This document shows positions 25,699 to 34,613 of a stretch of DNA of 64,000 nucleotides, one piece after another (positions within the stretch are counted from its first letter, which is position 1; every line of letters begins with the position of its first letter). Source of the stretch: Nocardia aurea (GTDB taxonomy: Bacteria; Actinomycetota; Actinomycetes; Mycobacteriales; Mycobacteriaceae); assembly GCF_003123685.1 (NCBI RefSeq), contig NZ_QCYJ01000085.1, positions 248,001-312,000 of the forward strand, given 5' to 3'. The position numbers and the translations under genes are program-made. The notes under the pieces were generated by a model, which searched no databases, had not been told where the DNA came from, and saw nothing but the letters and a program-made list of their open reading frames with translations.

Positions 25699-26073
25699 GT
25701 GACAAGCGAGGTGACGCGTGAAGATCGGGACGAGCCGGACGGCGATCTCGGGCACTGCCCTCGGTTCCATGCCGCGATAGAACTACTGGGGCGCCGGTGG
25801 AACGGCGTGATCATTCAGCGGTTGCTGGCGGGACCGATGCGCTTCTCCGAGATCCGCCGGGGTGTGCCTCGGTTGACCGATGCGATGCTGTCGCAGCGAC
25901 TTCGAGAACTCGAAGACGCCGGGGTCGCGGTCAGGGTGGTGGCCGACCAGCGACCCGTTCAGATCACCTACGCCCTGACGCCGGTCGGGATGCGGCTGGC
26001 GCCGGTGCTCGCCGCGGTCGCGGACTGGAGCAACGACTGGGCCGAGCGAGACGACGGTGATCACGCGAGCTGA
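25699..26073 (+). CDS. HxlR-family transcriptional regulator
   Basis: 124 residues starting at GTG 25699. C19 precedes the winged helix: AAIELLGRRWNGVIIQRLLAGPMRFSEI, TDAMLSQRLRELEDAGV recognition helix, and a wing with ITYALTPVG. Typical HxlR. Divergent from a flavin monooxygenase remnant with repeats in the gap, the classical layout of a regulator of a redox enzyme. The regulator itself shows no damage. Confidence 0.88.
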   Translation: MTSEVTREDRDEPDGDLGHCPRFHAAIELLGRRWNGVIIQRLLAGPMRFSEIRRGVPRLTDAMLSQRLRELEDAGVAVRVVADQRPVQITYALTPVGMRLAPVLAAVADWSNDWAERDDGDHAS

Positions 26074-26192
26074 CCTGGCCGCACTCCGAACGCGACTCGG
26101 CGGCACCGGCGGCGCGGGAAGCTACATCGAGGTGGTCCGCTTCGCGTCGGCGACCGTCCTACCCGGACGCCGACGCGACTCCCGACGCCCTG

Positions 26193-26990
26193 TCAGTAGT
26201 ACACCGGACCCGGCACACCGCCACCGGCGGCGATGGCGTCCCCGGTGATGGCGATACTGCGCGGGGAGGCGAGGAAGGTGACCACGTCGGCGACCTCGTC
26301 GGCATCGATGACGCGGCGCAGCGTATTGCGCGCGAGGTCGGATTCGAGGTCGCTGATCGTGCGGCCGGAGTTCGCGGCCTCGGTGGTCAGTCGGGCGGTG
26401 AGGCGTTCGGTCCTGGTCACGCCGGGGTGGACGACGGTGACGTTGACGCCGGAGGGGCCCAGTTCGTCGGCCAGATTCTTCGTCAGCGCGGAGACGCTGA
26501 TGTTGCGGATGGTCTGGGCGATCGAATTGGCTTGGCGCGCACCGAGTCCGCTGATATTGATGATCCGGCCCCAGCCCTGCTCGACGAGATGCGGAGCGAC
26601 GGCGCGGGCGGTGCGCAGATAGCCGAGAACCTTGATCTCGACCTCGCGGCGGACGATCTCGTCACTGGTCGCCGCCAGATCGGTGGGCGCACCGGCGCTC
26701 CACGGGGTCGCGGCCGAGTTGACCAGGATATCGACTCCGCCGAGTTCTGCGACGGTACGCGCGACCAGTTCCCGGACGCGGTCGTCGTCACCGGTGTCGG
26801 TGGGGACGGCGAGCACTCTGCGCCCGGTCTCCTCGGAGAGCGTGCGTGCGGCGGCCTCCGCGGTTTCGGCGTCGCGCGCCGCGATCACCACGTCGACACC
26901 TTCGGACGCCAGCGCCCTGGCGATGGCGTAGCCGATACCGCGGCTTCCGCCGGTGACGATGGCGCGCTTGCCGTTCAGTTGCAGATCCAT
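26193..26990 (-). CDS. SDR-family protein lacking the YxxxK pair
   Basis: 265 residues. Cofactor motif TGGSRGIG and NSAA are present, as is NISGLG for the Ser. Where YxxxK is expected the sequence is QTIRNISVSALTKNLADELG: aligning ALTKNLADEL with the usual segment puts Gln at the Tyr and Asn at the Lys position. This RN-type variant recurs in some actinobacterial SDRs, so it may be a subfamily with different chemistry or a binding protein. Substrate unknown. No close operon partner. Confidence 0.82.
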   Translation of the reverse strand: MDLQLNGKRAIVTGGSRGIGYAIARALASEGVDVVIAARDAETAEAAARTLSEETGRRVLAVPTDTGDDDRVRELVARTVAELGGVDILVNSAATPWSAGAPTDLAATSDEIVRREVEIKVLGYLRTARAVAPHLVEQGWGRIINISGLGARQANSIAQTIRNISVSALTKNLADELGPSGVNVTVVHPGVTRTERLTARLTTEAANSGRTISDLESDLARNTLRRVIDADEVADVVTFLASPRSIAITGDAIAAGGGVPGPVYY

Positions 26991-27065
26991 TGCCCCGACG
27001 TTAATACCGTCGGAGTCGAGGACTACCGGTCCTGCTCGCGATGATTCGAAGTCCCGGCCGTGCCG

Positions 27066-27509
27066 TCAGCCGTTACCGTAGACGCGATCGGGAACGACCA
27101 GCACCGCCGCGCGCCGTTCGGTCGCCATCACCCTGTCGTACTCGTCCCAATCCTCGTGCGTGCCGCCCGCCGCGCCGAACACGTCACGGAGCAATATCCG
27201 CAGCCGTTCGGTATCGAATCCGGGCTCGGGATCGTCGGGACCCACGACAATGACCGGCCCTTCGGCAGCCGCCCATTCCCACCCCACCCGGACCACGACC
27301 GTCATGCGCGGCCGGAGACGGAGATTGTCCAGTTTGCGGGTGCCGCCACGCACGACCATGCCGATGACCTCGGCGCCGGTGTCCGGATGCGGCAGCACAC
27401 CCGCGTTGACCAGTGACGACTGAATCGTGTTGTCCGCGCGCAACGTCGAGACCACGCACAGCCCGTGATCGCCTGCCGTCAGCCGGGTGAAATCCGCGAG
27501 ATCGGTCAC
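27066..27509 (-). CDS. PPOX-class F420-dependent oxidoreductase-like protein
   Basis: 147 residues with the split-barrel FMN/F420-binding fold: LCVVSTLRADNTIQSSLVNAGVL, a central VVRGGTRKLDNLRLRPRMTVVVRVG and a C-terminal YDRVMATERRAAVLVVPDRVYG. This matches TIGR03618-type F420-dependent proteins of mycobacteria and Nocardia. Cytoplasmic. It lies just downstream of an LLM remnant on the same strand, another flavin/F420 family. Confidence 0.82.
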   Translation of the reverse strand: MTDLADFTRLTAGDHGLCVVSTLRADNTIQSSLVNAGVLPHPDTGAEVIGMVVRGGTRKLDNLRLRPRMTVVVRVGWEWAAAEGPVIVVGPDDPEPGFDTERLRILLRDVFGAAGGTHEDWDEYDRVMATERRAAVLVVPDRVYGNG

Positions 27510-27570
27510 GCCGGGAGTCTAACCGGGCTCGGTGCGCACCCGGTGGACGCCGAGCCCGTGCATCCGACGT

Positions 27571-28430
27571 TCATCCGGACTTCGTCGCTGTCGGAGTGAA
27601 CGCGCCGCGCCAGCGACGTGCCGGATGGCTGTCGGGAAGTTGGTCGCCCTTGCCGGTGAGTTTGTCGCGCAGCGTCCCCGTCACCGGTTCGTGCGGGACG
27701 AGGCCGCGGGCGCGCAGTTCGGGCACCACGTGGTCGGCGAAATCGCTGAAACTGCCCGGGGTGAGCAGGTATTGGAGGTTGATGCCGTCGACACCGGCGT
27801 CCTGCCAGCGTTCCAGTTCGTCGACGACCTGTTCGGGTGCGCCGACGATCCGTGTCGCTTCCTGTTTGTGGCGGATGAAATCCGCGATGGTGACATCGGT
27901 GCGGCCGCCCGCGGCGCGGATGAGGCCCTCGATCGAACTGCGGGTGCCCTGGACACCCTCGGCGAGTTCCCCGATCGGGGTGTCGGTGGGCAAGCCGCCG
28001 AGGTCGACGCCGATACCACCTGATGAACACACCTTCGGCGTGGCGTGCGGCGAAAGCGCGTCCCGCGGCGGAGGTTCCGGCTTGGAACAGAACCGGTGTC
28101 CGCTGCGGGGACGGGGCCGAGAGGTGCGGACCCCCGACCGAATACCTGGCACTGCGGTGATCGATCTTGTGGATCTTGGCGGGGTCGGCGTGCACACCCC
28201 GGGTGCGGTCACGAAGGAGTGCGCCGTCGTCCCAGGAGCCCTCCCACAACTTGTAGACGACCTCGGTGTACTCCTCGGCCCATTCGTAGCGGCCGTCGTG
28301 GTCGACCCGGTCCGGGAGATCGAAATTGCGTGCCGAATTCCGCAGGGCGCTGGTGACGACGTTCCAGCCGATCCGCCCCCCGGACAGGTGATCGAGGGTG
28401 GAGATCTTGCGGGCGAAGGAGAACGGATGG
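27571..28430 (-). pseudogene. NtaA/DszA-family FMN-dependent monooxygenase remnant
   Basis: Second broken luciferase-like gene. Homology starts abruptly at about 28430 with HPFSFARKISTLDHLSGGR, continues through WNVVTSALRNSARNF, DGRYEWAEEYTEVVYKLWEGSW and FQAGTSAAGRAFAARHAEGVF, then changes frame at about 28020, where GVDLGGLPTDTPIGELAEGV follows directly. The N-terminal 100 or so residues and the 60-70 residues normally between AEGVF and GVDL are missing. Truncation plus an out-of-frame internal deletion: not functional. Intact relatives desulfurize or hydroxylate chelators and sulfonates. Confidence 0.83.
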
Positions 28431-28603
28431 TCCCCTTACACGGTCGATACAGGTCGGCTTCACTCTTCGGGCCGTGAGGTGTGATCCGCCGATACCCGGG
28501 TATCGCGGTTGCGTCGCGGTTCACGGCTGTCGCCGTCGCGGCGGCCGGGTCGGTCGCCGAGGTACCCGAGCCCGCGACTCGCGCCACGACGAAGGGTTCG
28601 ACC

Positions 28604-29521
28604 ATGAGTTTCGCGATGAGGATGGCGAGCCTGTACATGCAGCGGGTGGCCAAACCGCAGATGGCGACCGCACCGCGGGCGTGGGCGCAGATCACGGCGC
28701 CGAAGGAATCGGGGGTGCCGCCGCGCAAGCTCCGCGCCCGCCACGCGATCCGGGCTCGGCAGGTCGGTGAATTCACCTGCTACAGCGTGTTGCCCGCGGC
28801 GGGCCCGGCGGCGCGGTTGGTGCTGTACGTGCACGGCGGTGGCTATTACCGGCAGATCGCGCGCCCGCATTGGACACTGATCTCGCGTCTGGCCGACGCG
28901 GAAGTCGCCGTCGAGGTGCCGATCTACGGCCTCTCGCCCAGGTACTCCTATCGTGACGCCTACCCGATGCTGACCGCCGCCTACGAGCAGGCGCTGTCCG
29001 AACATCCCGACGCGACGGTGACCATCATCGGTGATTCGGCCGGTGGCGGGCTGGCGCTGGGCTTCGTCCAGACGCTGCCGGTATCCCGACGGCCGGACCG
29101 GCTGATACTCCTCTCGCCGTGGCTGGACCTGACCATGTCCGAGCAGAGCGACATCTACGATCCGTGGCTGAGCCGGACCGGGCTCATCGAGGCGGGCCGG
29201 GCGTGGGCCCACGGCACCGACCTCGGCGATCCGTTGCTGAGCCCGCTCAACGGCCCGCTCGCGGACCTGCCGCCGACCCACGTCTATATCGGGACCAGGG
29301 ATCTGCTCTACCCCGATGTGCTGCGCCTGCGTCGCCGCGCCGCCGAGGCGGGCACCGACATCAGGGTCACCGTATGCGAAGGGGCGATCCACGTGTACCC
29401 GCTGGTGGCGGCGCCGGAAGGCCGGGCGGCGTCGGCGGCGATCGTCGACGAGGTCAGGTGGCCCGGACGGTCGGGTACCGACGTGTCGCGCGGGGTGGGT
29501 TCCGGCCTGTCATCGACCTGA
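28604..29521 (+). CDS. Alpha/beta hydrolase, HSL-type esterase
   Basis: 305 residues. HGGGYY (oxyanion hole) near residue 77, GDSAGG (nucleophile Ser), RDLLYPDV (Asp) and IHVYPL (His) give the full hormone-sensitive-lipase family triad. The open frame continues upstream to 28481, but GAAGGG before ATG 28604 favours the shorter form. Related to mycobacterial Lip esterases. Its 3' end overlaps the convergent DoxX-like gene by 12 bases. Confidence 0.88.
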   Translation: MSFAMRMASLYMQRVAKPQMATAPRAWAQITAPKESGVPPRKLRARHAIRARQVGEFTCYSVLPAAGPAARLVLYVHGGGYYRQIARPHWTLISRLADAEVAVEVPIYGLSPRYSYRDAYPMLTAAYEQALSEHPDATVTIIGDSAGGGLALGFVQTLPVSRRPDRLILLSPWLDLTMSEQSDIYDPWLSRTGLIEAGRAWAHGTDLGDPLLSPLNGPLADLPPTHVYIGTRDLLYPDVLRLRRRAAEAGTDIRVTVCEGAIHVYPLVAAPEGRAASAAIVDEVRWPGRSGTDVSRGVGSGLSST

Positions 29522-29995
29522 ACGCGGTGCGCGGGTCGACCACAGCGCCCACCCGATCAGGACCGGCTGGAAGAACAGTCGGATCAGGCGTTTGCGGTCG
29601 GTGTCGAGGCCGAAGGCGTCGCGTCGTCCGAGGTATTGCGCGAGATTGCCGGGGAAGACGGCGAGGAAGAACAGGGCGAGCACCTGTCCGGTCCTGGCGC
29701 GGTCCCGATCCGCGAGCGCCAGATTCGCGCCGAGCGCGATCTCGACGCCCCCGGAGGCCATGACGACACCGTCCTTGTCCAGCGGCACCCAATCGGGCAC
29801 CTGGGCCTGGAAATCCTTCCTGGCCCAGAACAGATGGCTCAGGCCCGCGAAGATCATCGCCGAGGCGAGGACCCAGCGCGCCACGTCGCGAACAGTCGAG
29901 GTCTCTGCCGGGTCGCAGCACGCCGGGCCGGACTCCGGCGTGCCATCGGGATCCTCGACGCTGATTTCCGAGCTGTCGTTGTCCATCTGTCCCAT
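29510..29995 (-). CDS. DoxX-like membrane protein
   Basis: 161 residues. After a polar N-terminus with CC at about 26-27, the DoxX pattern appears: VARWVLASAMIFAGLSHLFW (helix 1), GVVMASGGVEIALGANLAL (helix 2), VLALFFLAVFPGNLAQYL (helix 3) and a last helix RLFFQPVLIGWALW. Inner membrane. DoxX proteins in mycobacteria associate with thiol redox complexes; nothing local supports that here. Confidence 0.82.
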   Translation of the reverse strand: MGQMDNDSSEISVEDPDGTPESGPACCDPAETSTVRDVARWVLASAMIFAGLSHLFWARKDFQAQVPDWVPLDKDGVVMASGGVEIALGANLALADRDRARTGQVLALFFLAVFPGNLAQYLGRRDAFGLDTDRKRLIRLFFQPVLIGWALWSTRAPRSGR

Positions 29996-30044
29996 GGTAG
30001 GGACGTCGGTGGCCTCGGTGCGGTAGCGCGGCGGCGTCGCGGGT

Positions 30045-30347
30045 TCAGCGCGCGCGGCCCGCGCCGTGCGCGTCCGGGACCAGCAGAATCCGGTTCAGTT
30101 GCACCCGTGTGTCCCACAGGGCGGACGAATCGGACAGGGTCGGCAAGCAGGTCGCGATCCGTTCGGCCAGCTGCGCGGTGCTGATATTGCTGTCCTGTGA
30201 ACAGGTGCGGAGCAGGTCGGCGGCCCGCTCGGCGGTGATCCCGTACACCAGCATCACCACACCTTTCACCTGTTCGACGACGGCCCGCGAACGGTCGTAC
30301 TCGGGCGTGGGCGTGGTCGGGTCGACAGTGTTCTCCTCATCGCTCAC
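30045..30347 (-). CDS. ANTAR-domain protein
   Basis: 100 residues. Residues 20-67 (RAVVEQVKGVVMLVYG, ITAERAADLLRTCSQDSN, ISTAQLAERIA) form the three-helix ANTAR domain that binds paired RNA hairpins and prevents termination. There is no GAF or receiver domain, so sensing may come from a separate protein. The upstream frame at 30337-30753 overlaps its start by 11 bases and could be the partner. Target RNA not found here. Confidence 0.85.
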   Translation of the reverse strand: MSDEENTVDPTTPTPEYDRSRAVVEQVKGVVMLVYGITAERAADLLRTCSQDSNISTAQLAERIATCLPTLSDSSALWDTRVQLNRILLVPDAHGAGRAR

Positions 30348-30753
30348 TCCACGGCATTACCCACATTCGGCCCCCGGTACCCGAGGAGCCGAAGTCGCGA
30401 GGTCCGATCGAGACCTGTTCGACTGTCGCGTTCGCGGCGTCTCCCGTTCGCGCGCAATACTTTCGCCAGAGGCCGCCGGGCTGAGGCAGGGGAACTCGGG
30501 CGGCCGGAATCGGGCGTCCCCGAACACCCACCCGTGTGCTCCGCACGACTTCGCGCCCGGTCATCACGAAGCCGCCGTCGGCGTGTGCGGCCAGTCCGCC
30601 GATACCGCGGCGGCGTTCGATCACGCCCCCGGTGTCGCCGTCACGGTGCCGGTGGACTCCGCCTCCGGTCACATTCGAGAAGACCACGCTGCCATCGGAT
30701 TCCACCAGTGACGCCTCGAACAGTCCTTCGGTCGAGTACAACTGCCTCAGCAT
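30337..30753 (-). CDS. Possible hypothetical protein upstream of the ANTAR gene
   Basis: 138-residue frame beginning MLRQLYSTEGLFEASLVESDGS. Its N-terminus looks like a beta-rich sensor, but the central part is Arg/Gly-rich and resembles translated non-coding GC-rich DNA. It overlaps the ANTAR start by 11 bases, which would suit a coupled sensor-effector pair. Weak support. Confidence 0.35.
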   Translation of the reverse strand: MLRQLYSTEGLFEASLVESDGSVVFSNVTGGGVHRHRDGDTGGVIERRRGIGGLAAHADGGFVMTGREVVRSTRVGVRGRPIPAARVPLPQPGGLWRKYCARTGDAANATVEQVSIGPRDFGSSGTGGRMWVMPWSER

Positions 30754-30882
30754 GCTCGCTCCTCGATCGCGCGCGTTCGCCCAGGAATCGTACAGGGGCC
30801 GGTTCGCGCGGGTTCGAACCGAAGTACCGAGTTCCCCGTTTCATCCAAGACCGTCCACCCGACGACCCCTGGACAAGGATCC

Positions 30883-31851
30883 GTGATGAACGCCTCCCGC
30901 TCGACTTCGCCGTTGCCCGCAGGCCGACTGCTGCTCACCGACGGTGGCCTGGAGACGACACTCGTCTTCCACGACGGTATCGATCTGCCCGATTTCGCGG
31001 CGTTCCCGCTGCTCGCGGCCGAGTCCGGCCGCGATCTCCTGCGCGGCTACTACCGCCGCTACGCCGAGATCGCCCACCGCAACGGCATCGGCATCGTGCT
31101 CGACACCCCCACCTGGCGCGCGTCGTCGGACTGGGGCGCACGGCTCGGTTACGACGGCGACCGATTGCGGGCGGCAAACACCGACGCGGTCGAACTGCTG
31201 CGGGGGATCAGGGCGGAATACGCACCGGAGACCGCGGTGGTGATCTCGGGCAACGTGGGGCCGCGCGGCGACGGTTACGACGTCGGCGCCCGGATGTCGA
31301 TCGAGGAAGCGCGCGACTATCACCGTCCACAGATCGCCGCGCTGGCCGCCGCGGGCGCCGACCTCGTCACCGTGCTCACCATGACCTACTCCGACGAGGC
31401 GATCGGCGTGGCGCTGGCCGCGCTGACCGAGTCGGTACCCGTCGCGGTCGGGTTCACCGTCGAGACGGACGGAACGCTGCCCTCCGGGCAATCGCTGGCC
31501 GATGCCATCGAAGCGGTCGAGCGGGCCACCGACGGCTACCCCCTGCACTACGGCATCAACTGCGCCCACCCGGACCACTTCGAACCCGTTCTGCGACACG
31601 AAGACTGGGCCGACCGGATCGGACTGCTGCGCGCGAACGCGTCGCGGCAGAGCCACGAGGAGCTCGACAACGCCACCGAACTCGACGCCGGAGATCCGGC
31701 CGAACTCGGCGCGCGGTACGCGGCGCTGCGCCGGGAATACCCGAACCTGGTGGTGGTCGGCGGATGCTGCGGCACCGACCACCGCCACGTCGCCGCCATC
31801 GCCGAAGCCTGCGTCGCCGATTCCCCGCGCGGCGGGCCGTCCGCCGGGTGA
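30883..31851 (+). CDS. Homocysteine S-methyltransferase family protein
   Basis: 322 residues. Zinc-dependent methyltransferase fold with the three Cys ligands visible: INCAHP near residue 225 and GGCCGTD near 295. LLTDGGLETTLVF at the start matches the MmuM/betaine-homocysteine methyltransferase beginning (GGxET). Likely transfers a methyl group from S-methylmethionine, SAM or a related donor to homocysteine. GTG 30883 and ATG 30886 are adjacent start choices. Single gene. Confidence 0.88.
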   Translation: MMNASRSTSPLPAGRLLLTDGGLETTLVFHDGIDLPDFAAFPLLAAESGRDLLRGYYRRYAEIAHRNGIGIVLDTPTWRASSDWGARLGYDGDRLRAANTDAVELLRGIRAEYAPETAVVISGNVGPRGDGYDVGARMSIEEARDYHRPQIAALAAAGADLVTVLTMTYSDEAIGVALAALTESVPVAVGFTVETDGTLPSGQSLADAIEAVERATDGYPLHYGINCAHPDHFEPVLRHEDWADRIGLLRANASRQSHEELDNATELDAGDPAELGARYAALRREYPNLVVVGGCCGTDHRHVAAIAEACVADSPRGGPSAG

Positions 31852-32000
31852 GGACGCCCGACGACGCCCGGATCGCCCGATGCCGGTCGGGGCGGTGCCG
31901 GGTGGCCGGATTCGGGGCGCGACGGTGAGAAGAATTCATCGCCCGGCATTCGTCGGCTCTACACGGCGGAAAAGCGCGATCCCGCAATGCCTCTCGGCTG

Positions 32001-32414
32001 TCAGGCGGCGGCCCAGCCGGTCCAGCGGGTGACCCGGATGGCGAGTACGGGTCCGGGCGGAGGTTGGCTGACGTACTGGCGGTACCGGGCAGTCAACAGC
32101 ACGAGCGCGTGCTCGGACTCGGCCTCGTCCGCGAGTCGCGCGCGACCGTCGGCGCGGACCCACCACAGTTGCGTCCAGTCGTCGGCATAGCGGTCGGCGA
32201 GGACGGCCACCGCGGGATTGGCGGCGATATTGGCCAGTCGGCGCAATGCCGTGGTGGTCTTGGGTTTGGCGTCGACGGCGGTGTAGACGATGTCGTCGGA
32301 CACCGCGAAGACGATGGGCACGATATGCGGTGTCAGGTCGGGGGAGACCGTCGCCAGCCTGGCGACGGATTCGCCCTCGAAACGATCACGCGCCCGGACC
32401 GGGTCGAGCCGCAT
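32001..32414 (-). CDS. PPOX-class F420-dependent oxidoreductase (TIGR03668-like)
   Basis: 137 residues from ATG 32414, set by a GAGGAGGT site; the open frame back to 32474 is not needed. Split-barrel fold: RFEGESVARLATVSPDLTPHIVPIVFAV, KTTTALRRLANIAANPAVAVLADRY, WWVRADGRARL and a C-terminal VLAIRVTRWTGW strand. These small mycobacterial/nocardial proteins bind F420. Divergent from the M20 peptidase gene. Confidence 0.83.
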   Translation of the reverse strand: MRLDPVRARDRFEGESVARLATVSPDLTPHIVPIVFAVSDDIVYTAVDAKPKTTTALRRLANIAANPAVAVLADRYADDWTQLWWVRADGRARLADEAESEHALVLLTARYRQYVSQPPPGPVLAIRVTRWTGWAAA

Positions 32415-32610
32415 GGCACCTCCTCGCACCGCTGGGATAGCTCCGACCATGCGCCGATCGGAGGATTTCGGCAACCCGTGCCGTCGTGGCTTTGCGATCA
32501 GTGTGATGTTGAGACGCGGTGGCGTGAACTGCCACGCCAGCGCCGCTCGCGCGCCCCGGCGGCGGGTGGGGTGGTGCCGTCCGACCGCCCGCAGTGGTAG
32601 GAAAGGGAGC

Positions 32611-33975
32611 GTGTCCGTTACTGGCGAAGGATCAGGTCAGATCAGCAGCAGGTCGCGCGCGGTGGACGAGGTCGTCGAGTTGGTCAGCACGCTGATCAGA
32701 TTCGACACCTCCAACACCGGCGAGCTCGCGACGACCAAAGGGGAACGCGAATGCGCTGAGTGGGTCGCCGAACAGTTACAAGAGGTCGGCTACACCACCG
32801 AATACGTGGAATCGGGCGCCCCCGGCCGCGGAAATGTGTTCGCGCGGCTGAAGGGAGCCGATTCCGAGCGGGGCGCGTTGCTGATGCACGGTCACCTCGA
32901 TGTGGTACCCGCCGAGGCGTCGGACTGGAGTGTGCATCCCTTCTCGGGAGCGGTGCGCGACGGTTACGTGTGGGGACGCGGCGCGATCGATATGAAGGAT
33001 ATGGTCGGCATGACACTGGCGATCGCGCGCCAGTTCAAGATCGAGGGGACGGTGCCGCCGCGCGATATCGTCTTCGCCTTCCTCGCCGACGAGGAGAACG
33101 GCGGCAAATGGGGTTCGCAGTGGCTGGTCGACAATCGCCCCGATCTGTTCGACGGCGTCACCGAGGCGGTCGGTGAGGTCGGCGGATTCTCGTTGACGGT
33201 GCCGCGTCCTGACGGCACCGAACGCAGGCTCTACCTGGTGGAAACCGCCGAGAAGGGGCTGGGCTGGATGCGCCTGCGGGCCAAGGCCCGTGCCGGTCAC
33301 GGCTCGTTCCTGCACGAGGACAACGCCGTGACCATCCTGGCCGCCGCGGTGGCGCGCCTGGGTAAACACACTTTCCCGCTGGTGCTTTCGGACTCGGTGG
33401 CCGAATTCCTGGCCGCGGTGGCCGAGGAGACCGGACTGGAATTCGATCCGCACAGCCCCGATATCGAAGGCCAACTGGCGAAACTGGGCACCATCTCCCG
33501 CATCATCGGCGCCACCCTGCGCGATACCGCGAATCCGACCATGCTCCAGGCCGGTTACAAGGCCAATGTCATCCCGCAGACCGCGGAGGCGGTCGTCGAC
33601 TGCCGCGTGGTGCCGGGTCGGCAGGAGGCGTTCGAACGCGAGGTGGACGAACTGATCGGCCCCGATGTCGAACGCGAGTGGATCACCAAACTCGATTCCT
33701 ACGAAACGACTTTCGACGGCCACCTGGTCGACGCGATGAACGCCGCGATCCTCGCCAACGATCCGCAGGGCCGCACCGTGCCCTATATGCTGTCCGGTGG
33801 TACCGACGCGAAAGCGTTCGCCCGCTTGGGAATTCGATGCTTCGGGTTCGCCCCGTTGCAGCTGCCGCCCGATCTGGATTTCAGCGCGCTGTTCCACGGC
33901 GTCGACGAACGCGTCCCGGTGGACGCGCTCGAGTTCGGCACCCGCGTCCTCGAACATTTCCTGCTCAACAGCTGA
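32611..33975 (+). CDS. M20 family metallopeptidase (Rv2141c-like)
   Basis: 454 residues, GTG 32611 after GGAAAGGGAG. Di-zinc aminopeptidase/deacylase motifs: HGHLDVVP (first His and Asp), GRGAIDMKDM, ADEENGG (catalytic and ligand Glu), HGSF in the lid, and a C-terminal HGVDE. Similar to Rv2141c and ArgE/DapE relatives; the substrate is not assigned. In M. tuberculosis the homologue neighbours the PEBP gene Rv2140c, as here (46-base gap). Confidence 0.9.
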   Translation: MSVTGEGSGQISSRSRAVDEVVELVSTLIRFDTSNTGELATTKGERECAEWVAEQLQEVGYTTEYVESGAPGRGNVFARLKGADSERGALLMHGHLDVVPAEASDWSVHPFSGAVRDGYVWGRGAIDMKDMVGMTLAIARQFKIEGTVPPRDIVFAFLADEENGGKWGSQWLVDNRPDLFDGVTEAVGEVGGFSLTVPRPDGTERRLYLVETAEKGLGWMRLRAKARAGHGSFLHEDNAVTILAAAVARLGKHTFPLVLSDSVAEFLAAVAEETGLEFDPHSPDIEGQLAKLGTISRIIGATLRDTANPTMLQAGYKANVIPQTAEAVVDCRVVPGRQEAFEREVDELIGPDVEREWITKLDSYETTFDGHLVDAMNAAILANDPQGRTVPYMLSGGTDAKAFARLGIRCFGFAPLQLPPDLDFSALFHGVDERVPVDALEFGTRVLEHFLLNS

Positions 33976-34021
33976 GTTCGCCCCCACCATCACCGCCGAC
34001 CGACAACCCGGAAGAGAGAAG

Positions 34022-34558
34022 ATGACCGACAACCGCCACAATCCCTACGACGCACTCCCGCGGGTCCCGAGTTTCACCCTGACCTCGGAGAACGTGACCG
34101 ACGGAAGCGCGCTGAGCAACGACCAGGTCAGCGGAGTATTCGGTGCGGGTGGCAAGGACATCTCGCCGCAGCTGTCCTGGGCCGGATTCCCCGAGGGGAC
34201 CAAGAGCTTCGCGGTCACCGTCTACGATCCCGACGCGCCGACCGCCTCGGGTTTCTGGCACTGGGCCGTCGCCGACATCCCGGTCGATGTCACCTCGCTG
34301 GCCGCGGGATCGGGTTCGGAGGGCGGCACGCTGCCGGCCGGCGCGATCACCCTGAACAACGACGGCGGTTTCGCAGGCTACGTCGGCGCCGCGCCGCCGC
34401 CCGGACACGGCCCGCACCGGTATTTCATCGTCGTCCACGCGGTCGACGTGGAGAGCCTGGGTGTCGAGGCGTCGGCCACGCCCGCATTCCTCGGGTTCAA
34501 TCTGTTCTCCCACACCCTGGCGCGCGCGGTCCTGGTCGCCACCTACGAACAGAAGTAG
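34022..34558 (+). CDS. YbhB/YbcL family (PEBP-like) protein, Rv2140c homologue
   Basis: 178 residues. The PEBP ligand pocket is visible: SPQLSWAGFPEG, VTVYDPDAPTASGFWHW and GHGPHRYFIVVHAVD. Bacterial members bind anions or lipids and are often cytosolic or secreted; no signal peptide here. Second gene of a pair with the M20 peptidase and followed by a very strong hairpin. Confidence 0.9.
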   Translation: MTDNRHNPYDALPRVPSFTLTSENVTDGSALSNDQVSGVFGAGGKDISPQLSWAGFPEGTKSFAVTVYDPDAPTASGFWHWAVADIPVDVTSLAAGSGSEGGTLPAGAITLNNDGGFAGYVGAAPPPGHGPHRYFIVVHAVDVESLGVEASATPAFLGFNLFSHTLARAVLVATYEQK

Positions 34559-34563
34559 TAGAC

Positions 34564-34605
34564 CGAAGGGCGGTGGCACCGAGCGCTCGGTGCCACCGCC
34601 CTTCG
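34564..34605. terminator. Perfect 21-bp hairpin, bidirectional terminator
   Basis: The two 21-base arms (34564-34584 and 34585-34605) are exactly complementary with no unpaired bases at the centre, six bases after the PEBP gene stop and nine before the end of the convergent fadD15-like gene. It can act as terminator for both. Confidence 0.85.
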
Positions 34606-34613
34606 TCGTCGGC

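Noticed and set aside
24759..28430. Programmed frameshifts in the two LLM genes
   Set aside because: No slippery sequence, and 60-80 residues of homology are missing at each junction, which a ribosomal frameshift cannot explain.
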